From an uncultured Haloferula sp. (GTDB taxonomy: Bacteria > Verrucomicrobiota > Verrucomicrobiae > Verrucomicrobiales > Akkermansiaceae): DNA of 19,513 bases. The translations under genes and the position numbers were made by a program. The notes below the pieces were generated by a model, which saw only the letters and a program-made list of their open reading frames with translations, was not told the origin of the DNA and searched no databases. Shown here piece after piece: positions 1 to 7,545 of the stretch; position 1 is the first letter of the stretch; each line of letters starts with the position of its first letter. The stretch is taken from contig CAMLOZ010000007.1 of assembly GCA_946481625.1 (NCBI GenBank), forward strand, positions 1 to 19,513, in the 5' to 3' direction.

Positions 1-534
1 GGGTTTGCGGGGAAGGAGCAGGGAAAAGAGGTCGACCTCGATGACCTGCTCGCGGCCGAGGAACTCCAACAGGACCTTCACCCGCTCCCGCGCGGGCAGC
101 ACCTCCACCACGGTCGCGCGCACGCCGCCGAGCGGTCCATGCGCCAGTTCGACCTCCTCGCCCTCCGTAATCCGGGGACCCACCGTCAGCACCTCCTCCA
201 CCCCTTGGCGCGCGACCTCGTGCCGCAAAGCCTCGACGAAATCGTCGGGCACCGCCGGGACCTTTTCGCCGAAACGGACGATGCCCCTGACCCCTTGGCT
301 GTACATCACGGCGCGCTCCTCGCTCTCCAGCCGGAAGCGGGCGAGCACGTAGCCGGGGAAGAGGGCCTCGACCCACCAGACCTTGCCGCGCCGCGTCGCT
401 TTCCGGTAGCGCAACATCGGGCAGAAAACCTCGACACCTTCCAGTTCCCGCAGGTGCGCGGCGGCGATGGCCTCCCGCTTCGTCTGCGTTTTCAGGCAGA
501 ACCACGCGGCTTCGCTGGAGGGAACTCCGCTCAT
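1..534 (-). CDS. NusG-family (RfaH/UpxY-like) transcription antitermination factor, 3' end outside window
   Basis: 178 codons are visible from ATG at 534 with no stop before the window edge. The N-terminal NGN-type domain is recognisable: W11 and a KTQTKRE segment near the start, then VFCPMLRYRK at about 35-45 and LFPGYVLARFR at about 57-68. This is the usual 'cP....FPgY.f.r' pattern of specialised NusG paralogs. The C-terminal part (about 115-178) has a KOW-like segment with GPLGGVRATVVEV. NusG paralogs bind RNA polymerase and suppress pausing or termination, typically in long polysaccharide or secretion operons. At 178+ residues it is near the usual family length, so little is missing. Its ATG overlaps the TGA of the upstream regulator gene (ATGA), so the two are probably translationally coupled. 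Housekeeping NusG is less likely: the usual secE/rplK/rplA neighbours are not visible, and it is paired with a GbsR regulator. Confidence 0.82.
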   Translation of the reverse strand, partial: MSGVPSSEAAWFCLKTQTKREAIAAAHLRELEGVEVFCPMLRYRKATRRGKVWWVEALFPGYVLARFRLESEERAVMYSQGVRGIVRFGEKVPAVPDDFVEALRHEVARQGVEEVLTVGPRITEGEEVELAHGPLGGVRATVVEVLPARERVKVLLEFLGREQVIEVDLFSLLLPRKP

Positions 535-1046
535 TGGCCGAGGACTTTTTGGAGCAGGGGCAGCACGAAGCGCCCGCGCCCGATCCAGTATTCCAACTGC
601 CGCACCCGTGCGTCGTAGAACTCCCGCCGCGCCTCGTTCGGCTCCGCCGCCGCGATCTGGAGCAGGTTGCCGACCTTCGACTGGCCGCTCTCAAGGTGCG
701 GTCTCACCTGCTCGCGGATGAAGCCGCCGACCAGCCGTTTCAGCTCGATGGAGGCCGAATAGTAGCTGCGCCGCGAGCCCTCGACCTCGATCTCCCTTAC
801 GGCTCCCAGCGTTTTCAGGGCGCGCAGCCCTTGGCTGGCCGAGCCCTTGCTGATGCCGAGCCGCTCGACCAGATCGTCCAAGGCCAGCGGGTCCGGCGAA
901 ATGAAGAGCAAGCCGTAAATTTCCCCGATCGACCGCGGAAGACCGAGAACCTTCACCCCGTCCACGAAGAACTGGATCACCTGGGTCTCGATCGGACCGA
1001 GCGACGGGAATTCGCGGATGTCTTCCTCTTCGCGCAACGGGGGCAC
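531..1046 (-). CDS. GbsR/MarR-family winged-helix transcriptional regulator
   Basis: The protein of about 171 aa carries the GbsR signature: LPRSIGEIYGLLF, then PLALDDLVERLGISKGSASQ (recognition helix with SKGSAS), LRALKTLGAVREI, and the wing with GSRRSYYSAS. GbsR proteins are dimeric repressors or activators of osmoprotectant or envelope genes. The C-terminal helical part (IREQVRPHLE onward) would dimerise. No in-frame ATG exists between the methyltransferase stop and the conserved region. I chose GTG at 1046 because it leaves a short leader before the conserved PIETQVIQFF segment; TTG at 1037 is the alternative. No Shine-Dalgarno motif is visible. The stop overlaps the downstream NusG-like start, making a two-gene regulatory unit that probably opens an operon continuing left. 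The family call is firm; start and regulated genes are inferred. Confidence 0.85.
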   Translation of the reverse strand: MPPLREEEDIREFPSLGPIETQVIQFFVDGVKVLGLPRSIGEIYGLLFISPDPLALDDLVERLGISKGSASQGLRALKTLGAVREIEVEGSRRSYYSASIELKRLVGGFIREQVRPHLESGQSKVGNLLQIAAAEPNEARREFYDARVRQLEYWIGRGRFVLPLLQKVLGQ

Positions 1047-1074
1047 GACGGCGTGATAACTTGGAAATCCAAAG

Positions 1075-1094
1075 TGTTCAATCTCAATTGAACA
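1075..1094. promoter_or_regulatory. Inverted repeat, putative operator of the GbsR-type regulator
   Basis: TGTTCAAT (1075-1082), spacer CTCA, ATTGAACA (1087-1094): a perfect 8-bp inverted repeat with a 4-nt spacer, A+T-rich inside G+C-rich surroundings. It lies 29-48 nt upstream of the chosen GTG start of the regulator and downstream of the methyltransferase stop. The size fits a dimeric winged-helix protein. A second short palindrome, TTGGA-AA-TCCAA, follows at 1061-1072. A weak minus-strand promoter (TTGAAC, 16 nt, TTATCA) would overlap both repeats, as expected for autoregulation. The repeat is seen directly; binding is inferred. Confidence 0.5.
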
Positions 1095-1113
1095 TACTTT
1101 CCGCCGCAACCCC

Positions 1114-2544
1114 CTAACAGAGAATCCCCCGCTCCGCCAGGTGCTCCATCCAGCGACCGAAATCGAGGTTGGGAAATTCCGCCGCGGCCTGCGCCGAAAT
1201 CTCTTCCAGCGACCGCGTCCCGTCCATCGCCGCCAGCAGCCGCTCGTGGCCCTCGGGATAGCGGCAGGTGGCGTGCCGGGCATCGACCACCGGCAATCCG
1301 TTCGCGGAAAAATAGCGGTTCAGCTTGGAAATCTCGGGTTTCTCGCCCGGCCCGCTGGGCAACTGGATGCCATCCGCCCTCAGTTCCAGACACCCGATCC
1401 GCGCCATTTGGAAAATCCAGCCCGCGATCTCCTGTGAATGCCGCGTGGGATCCCAGCCGACACCCAGTCGCGCGGCGGTACGCTCCAGCAAGTCTTGCAC
1501 CGGCGTGCAATCCCGTCCGGCCGCTTCGACAACCTCGCGGAAGACGCGCGTCACGCCGCTGCCGGGGAGGCTCTCGGGCAGAGGCTGATCACCCAAGCCG
1601 GTGGCAAACTGGAGCACCGCCGCCGTGGTGGTGCCCTCTTCCAAGGGCGCGTTCTCCCGGCAGAGCAGGCTATTCCGGTGCGTGCGCCCGGAGAGGAGGT
1701 CCAGCGTCTGCTGCAGCAGCAAGGGGTCCGCGGCCAAGGGTGCCAGCTTCTCGAAAGCGGCGGGATCGATCCCCTCGGGAAGATTCTCCCGCAGGTCGGC
1801 CTCGCCGAGGTAACGCAAGCCGCGCTGCCCCGCCCACGCCGCGAATTGCGCGAAATAGACCGGATCGCAGACCGGTGCCAAATCGTCGAAGGGCAGGACC
1901 TCCGGCCCCTTGCGGATGATTTCCCCGCAGACCGCCTGAAGATGAGCCGCATGCGCGGTGGCGTTGCCCGCCATGCCCGCCAACGAGGCCGCAACCTCCA
2001 CGACATTCCCGCCCAAGCCGCCGGCCAAGGGGTTGCCCGCCAGGCTGCGGATCAGCGGCGCCACATCGCGCTTCAACGCCCACCCCGGCAACGTGTTGTA
2101 GCTGATACAGGCGACCCCGGAGTCGGACAAAAGCTGTCCGCAGAGGTCGAGGATCCGCGACTTCACGGGATCCGGCACCCAGGAAAAGAGCCCGTGGACG
2201 ATGAGGTAGTCGCAGGGATGCGAGGGTCGCCAGTGTTCCAGGTCCGCGACCTCGAAGAGCACGTTATCCAGTCCGGTCTCCCAAGAAGCGCGGCGGGCGT
2301 TGCGGATCGCGGTATCGGAGAAATCCAGGCCGGTGAACTCGCTTTTCGGATAGCGCGCCGCGAGGGGCAGCAGGTTGTGGCCGGACGCGCAGCCGAATTC
2401 CACCACCCGGCATCCGGCCGGGAGCGGCAGGCGCTGCAAGCCGCCGAGGCGCGCGGTGACGGCGATCCGGGAGATGTCCGTCACCGGATGGCTGAGGGCC
2501 GGATAGCGCTTTTCGGAGTAAAGTTCGCGCACCGGATCGTTCAT
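1114..2544 (-). CDS. Class I SAM-dependent methyltransferase with methyltransferase regulatory domain
   Basis: The 476-aa protein starts with a Rossmann methyltransferase domain. Motif I is VVEFGCASGHN at 47-57, followed by FTGLDFS at 70-76, which holds the acidic residue that usually contacts the SAM ribose, and by a motif IV-like CDYLIVHGLFSW. Around residues 220-330 comes a segment resembling the predicted methyltransferase regulatory domain (PF10119): YFAQFAAWAGQRGLRYLGEA. The C-terminal part (about 395-476) resembles the small winged domain of PKMT-type protein lysine methyltransferases: PEGHERLLAAMDGTRSLEEI, then LAERGIL. The substrate cannot be told from sequence; protein methylation is the family-based guess. 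It is cytoplasmic, with no signal peptide or TM segment. It has the same orientation as the regulator 67 nt downstream, but the operator between them suggests separate control. No RBS precedes ATG 2544. Confidence 0.85.
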   Translation of the reverse strand: MNDPVRELYSEKRYPALSHPVTDISRIAVTARLGGLQRLPLPAGCRVVEFGCASGHNLLPLAARYPKSEFTGLDFSDTAIRNARRASWETGLDNVLFEVADLEHWRPSHPCDYLIVHGLFSWVPDPVKSRILDLCGQLLSDSGVACISYNTLPGWALKRDVAPLIRSLAGNPLAGGLGGNVVEVAASLAGMAGNATAHAAHLQAVCGEIIRKGPEVLPFDDLAPVCDPVYFAQFAAWAGQRGLRYLGEADLRENLPEGIDPAAFEKLAPLAADPLLLQQTLDLLSGRTHRNSLLCRENAPLEEGTTTAAVLQFATGLGDQPLPESLPGSGVTRVFREVVEAAGRDCTPVQDLLERTAARLGVGWDPTRHSQEIAGWIFQMARIGCLELRADGIQLPSGPGEKPEISKLNRYFSANGLPVVDARHATCRYPEGHERLLAAMDGTRSLEEISAQAAAEFPNLDFGRWMEHLAERGILC

Positions 2545-2592
2545 GCCGCATTCAGGGCAGGCCCATGAGGGATTTCAACCTCAACCCGGGCA

Positions 2593-2621
2593 TTGACACA
2601 GCGGCTGCAGGGACGTAGGGA
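2593..2621 (+). promoter_or_regulatory. Putative sigma70 promoter of tRNA-Cys
   Basis: A perfect -35 hexamer TTGACA (2593-2598) is followed after 17 nt by a weak -10-like TAGGGA (2616-2621). A G+C-rich stretch follows before the tRNA, as is common for stringently controlled tRNA promoters. The spacing would give a 5' leader of about 20 nt. The -10 match is poor (two of six), so this rests mainly on the -35 box and position. Confidence 0.4.
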
Positions 2622-2648
2622 ATCGGCCCCGCGCGACCAGCGTCAAAC

Positions 2649-2723
2649 GGCGGAGTAGCCAAGTGGTAAGGCATCGGTTTGCAAAACCGCTATTCGAGGG
2701 TTCGATTCCCTCCTCCGCCTCCA
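2649..2723 (+). tRNA. tRNA-Cys (anticodon GCA)
   Basis: A complete cloverleaf. The acceptor stem GGCGGAG (2649-2655) pairs with CTCCGCC (2713-2719), with discriminator T at 2720 and encoded CCA at 2721-2723. The D-stem is GCC/GGC. The anticodon loop TTGCAAA (2679-2685) has GCA at 2681-2683, with stem CGGT/ACCG. The T-arm is GAGGG-TTCGATT-CCCTC (2696-2712). U73 is the identity base expected for cysteinyl-tRNA synthetase, which supports the assignment. It is the only plus-strand gene here, set between the methyltransferase promoter region and the 3' end of the large operon. Confidence 0.97.
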
Positions 2724-2732
2724 GTTTGATTT

Positions 2733-2751
2733 CCAACGTTGGCGGCTTTTT
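2733..2751 (+). terminator. Possible weak terminator after tRNA-Cys
   Basis: The palindrome CCAACGTTGG (2733-2742) is followed by GCGG-type bases and a run of five T (2747-2751). As a hairpin it is poor, because the palindrome has no free loop. The GGCGG at 2741-2745 could instead pair with CCGCC in the 3' acceptor strand of the tRNA. Termination here is a guess from position and the T-run. No strong terminator for the minus-strand operon that ends at 2779 is visible either. Confidence 0.25.
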
Positions 2752-2778
2752 GAGACCTGTCAGACCTCCACCGTGGGG

Positions 2779-5700
2779 TTATCCTGGCAAATAGCGGGTG
2801 CCGAAGAGGATTACCCAGGCAAGGACGACGAAGACGAGGCCGAGAGCGATCTTCACGCCAAAGGTGTGCTTGGTCTGGAAATTGATCAGCGCCTTGTTGC
2901 TCATGCCGGTAAAGGCGAGCAGGAAGATCACCACCAAGGGAGTGATGAAAGCGAGATTGTAAGCGAGCAACCAGGCCACGGCATCCTTTCGCCCCTGCTG
3001 GATGCTATAGATGATCGGCGCGTAGACCTGGCCGGTGCAGGCCAGTTCGAGGAAGGAGATGACGATCCCGGCCACGAAGGCGGCGATGACGAAGCGGCGG
3101 GCCTTGGCCCCGGTCCGGATCACCCCGCGGATGCGATCCTTCAGGAACGCGGGGAGTTGCAAGGTCATCTCGTCGAGCTTGCCGGCACGGGCCTTGAAGG
3201 CATCGCGGAAGGAGAGGAAGGCCGCGAGGAGGGCCAATCCGCCGAATATCCAGTCGAGGTACTTTTTGATTCCCGCGATGCGGCCGGTGAGTTGCTCCAA
3301 GACCTGGTGCAGGGCCAGCCCGGCCAGGAAATAGGCGAGGAAGACCGCGGTGATGAAGGCGGCACCGACCATCAGCATCTCGCGCGGGGTGCGGCGCGCG
3401 ACCTGCAAGTAAGAGAGGAAGAAGATGATGGTCGCGAAGGCGCAGGGATTCAGCCCGTCCGCAAACCCCGCTCCGAGGACAACAGGCAGCGTCAGGGACT
3501 CGAACTTCTGTTCGACGACCTTCTCCGCCGCCGCGATCTCGGGCTCGGCCACGCGGCTCCAGGCATCGTCCTGCGGCATCGCCATGGTGGCCGAGAGGAG
3601 CTTGCCCAAGGCCTGGGGCCCGATGTCCTCCTTAATCAAGTAGCCCGCCTGGGTGAAGATCGCGGGCGAGATATTGTGTTTCAAGGATGGCACCTGGAAG
3701 CCGGTGCAAAGGGCCTGGTTGAATACCGTGCCCCTCGCTTCGATGATGTTGTGCTCCTCGACTTCGAGCTTCGGGAAATCCTTCTTCACGATCTCGATCA
3801 GCTGGCTGGCCTTCTCGCACTCGGCGCATCCAGGCTTGTAAAAATAGACGAGCTTCAGGGTGGATCTCTCCACGGGTTTCTCTTCTTCGACCGCTGCCCC
3901 GGCGATTTGCTGCGGAGCAGCTTCGGTCGCGCCGGCCCCCGCCGCCAACGCCGCGAAGCTGGCAAAGCCGCTGCCCTGATCGGTCTTGGGAGTGACCCTC
4001 GCGGCGATCACCTGCATCTTGTCCGGTTCCACCTTCGAGGTGTCCAAGGCCGCCGCGATCGGTGCTAGGCCCGGGCCGAGACGCCGGGCGTTATCGGCCA
4101 TCCAATCGGCGACGCGTTCGGAGGCCGAGCTTTCGGCCGGCTGGGTTCCCATCGACACCGCAAAGGCGTTCGCGTCGATCGGTTGCCCGTGCGAGAGCAG
4201 CGCGAACATCGACTCGAACCGGACTTCGGGCACCGGGTCGGACGCCGCCAGCTTTTCGAGCCATTGCCTGGTCTCCGGCGCGAGCTTGCGCGAGGAGCGC
4301 TCGGAATACCACGAGGTATCCTTCAGCGAGCGGGTGTCATCGAAGCGATGGTGCCACGCCGTTTCTCCCTTGCCCGTGACTTCCGCCAGCACGGCGCGAA
4401 CCTGGGGTGCCGGGTCCGCGGCCAAGCTTTCCAGATTGGCGCGGAACGCGGGCGACCCTGCCGAACCGAGGGCATACCATGCAGCGCGACGGACCCAACG
4501 GTTCCCGGAAGACTTCGCGAGCCTCAGCACGGGCTCGGAACTTGCCGCCCCGAAACCGTTGCGCATCGAGATCAAGGCGAGCACTCGCAGGGGATCAGGG
4601 ATCGTTTCCGCCGCGGCAATCTTTGCGGCCCAAGGTCGCAACACGCGGCCACCCGAGTTTTGCCGAGCAGCGGATTCGAAATGATAGGTGTAGATCTCGT
4701 GGGGCTGCAGTTTCCCTTCCGGATTCTCGAGTTCCGCCAGGACCATCGAGAGGAAGGCGGGCGCATTGGAATTGGAAAGGGAAGAGGACGCCGCCGCGCT
4801 GCGGATCTCTTCCATGGGATCGCGGAGCAGCATTTGCAGCAGCTCGAGCGCTTCCTTGCGCGATGGATTGTAGAGCTGCTCGGCGATCGCGGCGCGTTGC
4901 GCGGTGGAAAGTTCGGGAAGCCTCCTGGCGAGGATCTGAAGCCCATTGGGTTCGCCGGCCCGTGCCAGGCAAAGCGCCGCACGGAAGGCCTCGGGGGTGT
5001 TGCCGCTGGCCGCAACCTCCGCGGCGGCCTTGACCAACTCACCCTGGGCGCCGGGAATCACGTTCGTCTTCTCCCCGGGGGGCGCGGTTTTCTCGCCCGC
5101 CGCCTTGAGAAGTGAGTCGTAGAGAGGATCGAGAGATGTTTTTTCTCCGCCGGGCGCGGTGTATCGGCTCAAGAGCTTGCTCAAGGCGGGATCGGTCCCT
5201 CCGCTTATCGTCCCGAAAACCAGGCGGTCGAGGACCGCGGTGCGCTTCTCGGGGATTCCCGAGCGCAGCGCTTCCAACAGCACGGAGGCAACGCGGTCCG
5301 TCTTCACCCGTTCGGCAGAGGCGGAGAGGAAACGGATGGCGGCACAGGAGACGTCGAGATCGGGGTCGCCCGCCAGTTTGACCACCACGGAGAGCAAGGA
5401 GGGATTCGCCTCGGCCGCGCGGACCGCCGCCAAGCGTGCGTCCGCGGGATAGGTTGCCAGCTTGGCGAGCATCTCCTCGTCCGGTTGCCCTCCCAATCCC
5501 GAGTAGCCTTCGAAGACGGGGCCGGTCATCGCCGGATCCTTCATCATCATCTCCTTCAGCTTCGCCTTCGCGCCATCCGCCCGCAGCGCGGCGGCGGCCT
5601 TGATCGCGCTGAAGCGCACGAACTCGTCCGGATCTCCGAGCAGCTCGACGCAGCGTTGCTCCGCGGCATTCAAGGTACAGGCCGCAACATATTCCAGGGC

Positions 5701-6813
5701 GGCGGTCCGGACCCGCCAGCGGGGATCGTCCAAGGCCTTGAGCACCGCCTTGCCGACTTCTTCCTTCACCGGGCTCGTGGCGGTGGAGGATCCGGACCTG
5801 GTTCCGAAGGTCATGCCGGTTTCGCCGCCGGCCAATTTCACGCAGGCCTGGATCGCGGAGACGAGAAGGTCCTCGTCCTCGTGGGAGAGGAAGGAGGCGG
5901 CAATCTTCAGCGAAGAATCGCCCGGTATCTCCTTCAGGCGCCGCAGCGCCCCATGGACGACATTGACATCCTTCTCCGCGGTCAGGACCGGACCCACCAC
6001 GTCCAGCGACTGAGCACCGCCCGAGGAGAGCATCGCGTCGATCGCGGTCTCGCGGACCAGCGGGTCCGGATGTTCGATGAAATCGCGCAGGATCGGCAGG
6101 GCCCCGAGCCCGGCACCCCGGAGCGTCCCCAGGGCCGAGAGCGTTTGGTCGCGGCTGCCGAAGGCAAGCTGCCGCGCGGTCGCGGCGGCCTGTGGGCCCA
6201 AGGAGCGTGAAAGCACGATCTGGTACTGCGCTTCCCGTACTTTGGCCCGTCCTGCCGCGGGCAAGGCGGGCGAGCTGGCGAGGAAGGTCTCGAGAAATCC
6301 GACCGCGCCGAGTCCGTCCGCCTCGAGCATGCGGCGCGCACGCGAGGACTTGTCGGGGTCCCCGCCCAACAGGTCGCGCAGGTAGCTCCGGCGCTGATCC
6401 TCGCCCAGAAGATCCTTGCCGGCACCGGAGCCCGGTTTCTGGCCGGTCCAGTTTTGCCAACGCGCCAAGGGGCCGTCGTTTTCCGGATCTCCGGGCGGAA
6501 GCCAGGGATTGAATCCGAAATCGCCGCCGGCCTTTTCTTCCAGCAACTCCAAGGCACCCAAGCGGACAGCAAGAGCGGGGTTGTGCAGCAATGTGACCAT
6601 CAGCGCCGAGGGGAAGGGATCGAGCGTCAGGATCGCCGTGCGGATCATATTCCGTCCCGCGGGATCGGCCAGCAGCGGCACCGCCTGCTTCAGCAGCTCT
6701 TGGTTCGGCTTGCCGCTCTTCAGATCCTTGAGAACCGCCTGCACGGGATCGGGCTCCTGCCCGAAGGCGGGGAGGACGAGCAGCAGGGTGGCAAGCAGCA
6801 GGCTTCGTTTCAC
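2779..6813 (-). CDS. Exported HEAT-repeat protein fused to thioredoxin-like and CcdA/DsbD-like membrane domains
   Basis: The 1344-aa protein starts at GTG 6813, supported by the signal peptide that follows at once (MKRSLLLATLLLVLPAFGQ). Residues from about 70 to 900 are a long alpha-solenoid with HEAT-like units such as PLVRETAIDAML (near 251), PRWRVRTAALEYV, DEFVRFSAIKAA, NRWVRRAAWYALG (near 772) and PEVRFESMFALL (near 862). After an Ala-rich linker comes a thioredoxin fold: VYFYKPGCAEC with redox pair C996/C999 and a cis-Pro-like ISPAIF. The C-terminal 240 residues form about six TM segments with GLNPC (C1124) and LELACTG (C1259), the two cysteine sites of CcdA/DsbD-type proteins that pass electrons from cytoplasmic thioredoxin to the periplasm. 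The Trx-CcdA pair is a known arrangement; the 900-residue HEAT front is unusual. It is the last gene of the operon, 22 nt after the DUF4159 gene. Its likely role (inference) is reducing disulfides in partners docked on the solenoid. Confidence 0.85.
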   Translation of the reverse strand: MKRSLLLATLLLVLPAFGQEPDPVQAVLKDLKSGKPNQELLKQAVPLLADPAGRNMIRTAILTLDPFPSALMVTLLHNPALAVRLGALELLEEKAGGDFGFNPWLPPGDPENDGPLARWQNWTGQKPGSGAGKDLLGEDQRRSYLRDLLGGDPDKSSRARRMLEADGLGAVGFLETFLASSPALPAAGRAKVREAQYQIVLSRSLGPQAAATARQLAFGSRDQTLSALGTLRGAGLGALPILRDFIEHPDPLVRETAIDAMLSSGGAQSLDVVGPVLTAEKDVNVVHGALRRLKEIPGDSSLKIAASFLSHEDEDLLVSAIQACVKLAGGETGMTFGTRSGSSTATSPVKEEVGKAVLKALDDPRWRVRTAALEYVAACTLNAAEQRCVELLGDPDEFVRFSAIKAAAALRADGAKAKLKEMMMKDPAMTGPVFEGYSGLGGQPDEEMLAKLATYPADARLAAVRAAEANPSLLSVVVKLAGDPDLDVSCAAIRFLSASAERVKTDRVASVLLEALRSGIPEKRTAVLDRLVFGTISGGTDPALSKLLSRYTAPGGEKTSLDPLYDSLLKAAGEKTAPPGEKTNVIPGAQGELVKAAAEVAASGNTPEAFRAALCLARAGEPNGLQILARRLPELSTAQRAAIAEQLYNPSRKEALELLQMLLRDPMEEIRSAAASSSLSNSNAPAFLSMVLAELENPEGKLQPHEIYTYHFESAARQNSGGRVLRPWAAKIAAAETIPDPLRVLALISMRNGFGAASSEPVLRLAKSSGNRWVRRAAWYALGSAGSPAFRANLESLAADPAPQVRAVLAEVTGKGETAWHHRFDDTRSLKDTSWYSERSSRKLAPETRQWLEKLAASDPVPEVRFESMFALLSHGQPIDANAFAVSMGTQPAESSASERVADWMADNARRLGPGLAPIAAALDTSKVEPDKMQVIAARVTPKTDQGSGFASFAALAAGAGATEAAPQQIAGAAVEEEKPVERSTLKLVYFYKPGCAECEKASQLIEIVKKDFPKLEVEEHNIIEARGTVFNQALCTGFQVPSLKHNISPAIFTQAGYLIKEDIGPQALGKLLSATMAMPQDDAWSRVAEPEIAAAEKVVEQKFESLTLPVVLGAGFADGLNPCAFATIIFFLSYLQVARRTPREMLMVGAAFITAVFLAYFLAGLALHQVLEQLTGRIAGIKKYLDWIFGGLALLAAFLSFRDAFKARAGKLDEMTLQLPAFLKDRIRGVIRTGAKARRFVIAAFVAGIVISFLELACTGQVYAPIIYSIQQGRKDAVAWLLAYNLAFITPLVVIFLLAFTGMSNKALINFQTKHTFGVKIALGLVFVVLAWVILFGTRYLPG

Positions 6814-6835
6814 GCGGGGGAACGGCGGGGTGCGC

Positions 6836-7477
6836 TCAATGCAGCAGTGCGTAGGCGAGGATGTTGGCGTTGATCTCCATCGAATTCTGGATCTCGTTGC
6901 CGCCGCAGCAGCAGCAGCCCTCGGTATGCGAGGTGTCGTTCAGGCCGTCGTTCGAATAGACCACCACGATCTTGCCGTCGCGGAAAACGCCGCGCAGGCG
7001 GGATTCGCCGCTCGACTTGGCGAGCTTGAGGTCCTTCACGGTGAAGATCGTGCGGAAGATCTCATGGTCCATCGCGATATCCTTCAGGCAATCGTTGCCG
7101 AAAAGACGCTTCAACTCGCGCTGGAAGGCACCGTCCCAGGCCTCGTTCGAACAGGAAGCGGAGGCCAAGAGGAAGCCGCCGTTTTCCAGATACTTCTTGA
7201 GGTGCTCGCGCTCGGCCGTGGTCAGGGTGAAGTCCCCTTCCCCGGTCATGATCACGAAGGGGATCTTGAAGAGTTCATCGGAGGAGAGCTTGACCGGCTT
7301 GAACCGGCGCTCGGTGGCGATCGAGGTCTTCTGCTGGACGGTCGAGAGGAACTCGTCGCTGAAGCACTTGGAGGTTTTCGTGCCGGCGTAGATCAGGTTG
7401 CCGCACTCGACAGCTCCTTCTTTGGCACTGAGGAGCGGACATAGTGCCATGCTCGCCAGGATAGGCAGGAATTTCAT
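6836..7477 (-). CDS. Exported DUF4159 protein with a four-cysteine cluster
   Basis: Chosen at ATG 7477 this is 213 aa, beginning with a signal peptide (MKFLPILASMALCPLLSA). The body matches DUF4159: LFKIPFVIMTGEGDFTLT, then EREHLKKYLENGGFLLAS, then FQRELKRLFG and MDHEIFRTIF. The family resembles a class I glutaminase-like fold of unknown function and often sits in MoxR clusters. Cysteines are unusually many: C25, C38, ASCS, NDC, and C188-C191 in a row (EGCCCCGG), encoded by a (GCA)4 run on the plus strand. An in-frame ATG at 7549 overlaps the stop of the preceding gene (ATGA) and would add 24 residues that bury the signal peptide. Neither start has a well-spaced Shine-Dalgarno motif; GGAAGG abuts ATG 7549. 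The signal peptide favours 7477. Its neighbour downstream is the Trx-CcdA fusion, a plausible reductant. Confidence 0.85.
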   Translation of the reverse strand: MKFLPILASMALCPLLSAKEGAVECGNLIYAGTKTSKCFSDEFLSTVQQKTSIATERRFKPVKLSSDELFKIPFVIMTGEGDFTLTTAEREHLKKYLENGGFLLASASCSNEAWDGAFQRELKRLFGNDCLKDIAMDHEIFRTIFTVKDLKLAKSSGESRLRGVFRDGKIVVVYSNDGLNDTSHTEGCCCCGGNEIQNSMEINANILAYALLH

Positions 7478-7545
7478 GGGGTTCGCGGTGTTGGTGATGG
7501 CTTTTATATCGGGTTGCCCGTGGGCCGTTCTTGAAATGGGTGGCG

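Noticed and set aside
1047..1283. N-terminal extension of the GbsR frame up to ATG 1283
   Set aside because: The extension lies inside the methyltransferase gene in another frame, has no GbsR similarity, and crosses the operator-like repeat.
1438..2568. 376-aa plus-strand open frame
   Set aside because: Shadow of the methyltransferase gene, which shows a clear SAM motif I on the minus strand.
2753..2767. Direct repeat AGACCT-GTC-AGACCT downstream of the tRNA as a possible attachment site
   Set aside because: Too short, not a copy of the tRNA 3' end, and no integrase or mobile gene is present in the window.
2773..4068. 431-aa plus-strand open frame
   Set aside because: Antisense to the Trx-CcdA region, whose conserved Cys and TM segments are unmistakable on the minus strand.
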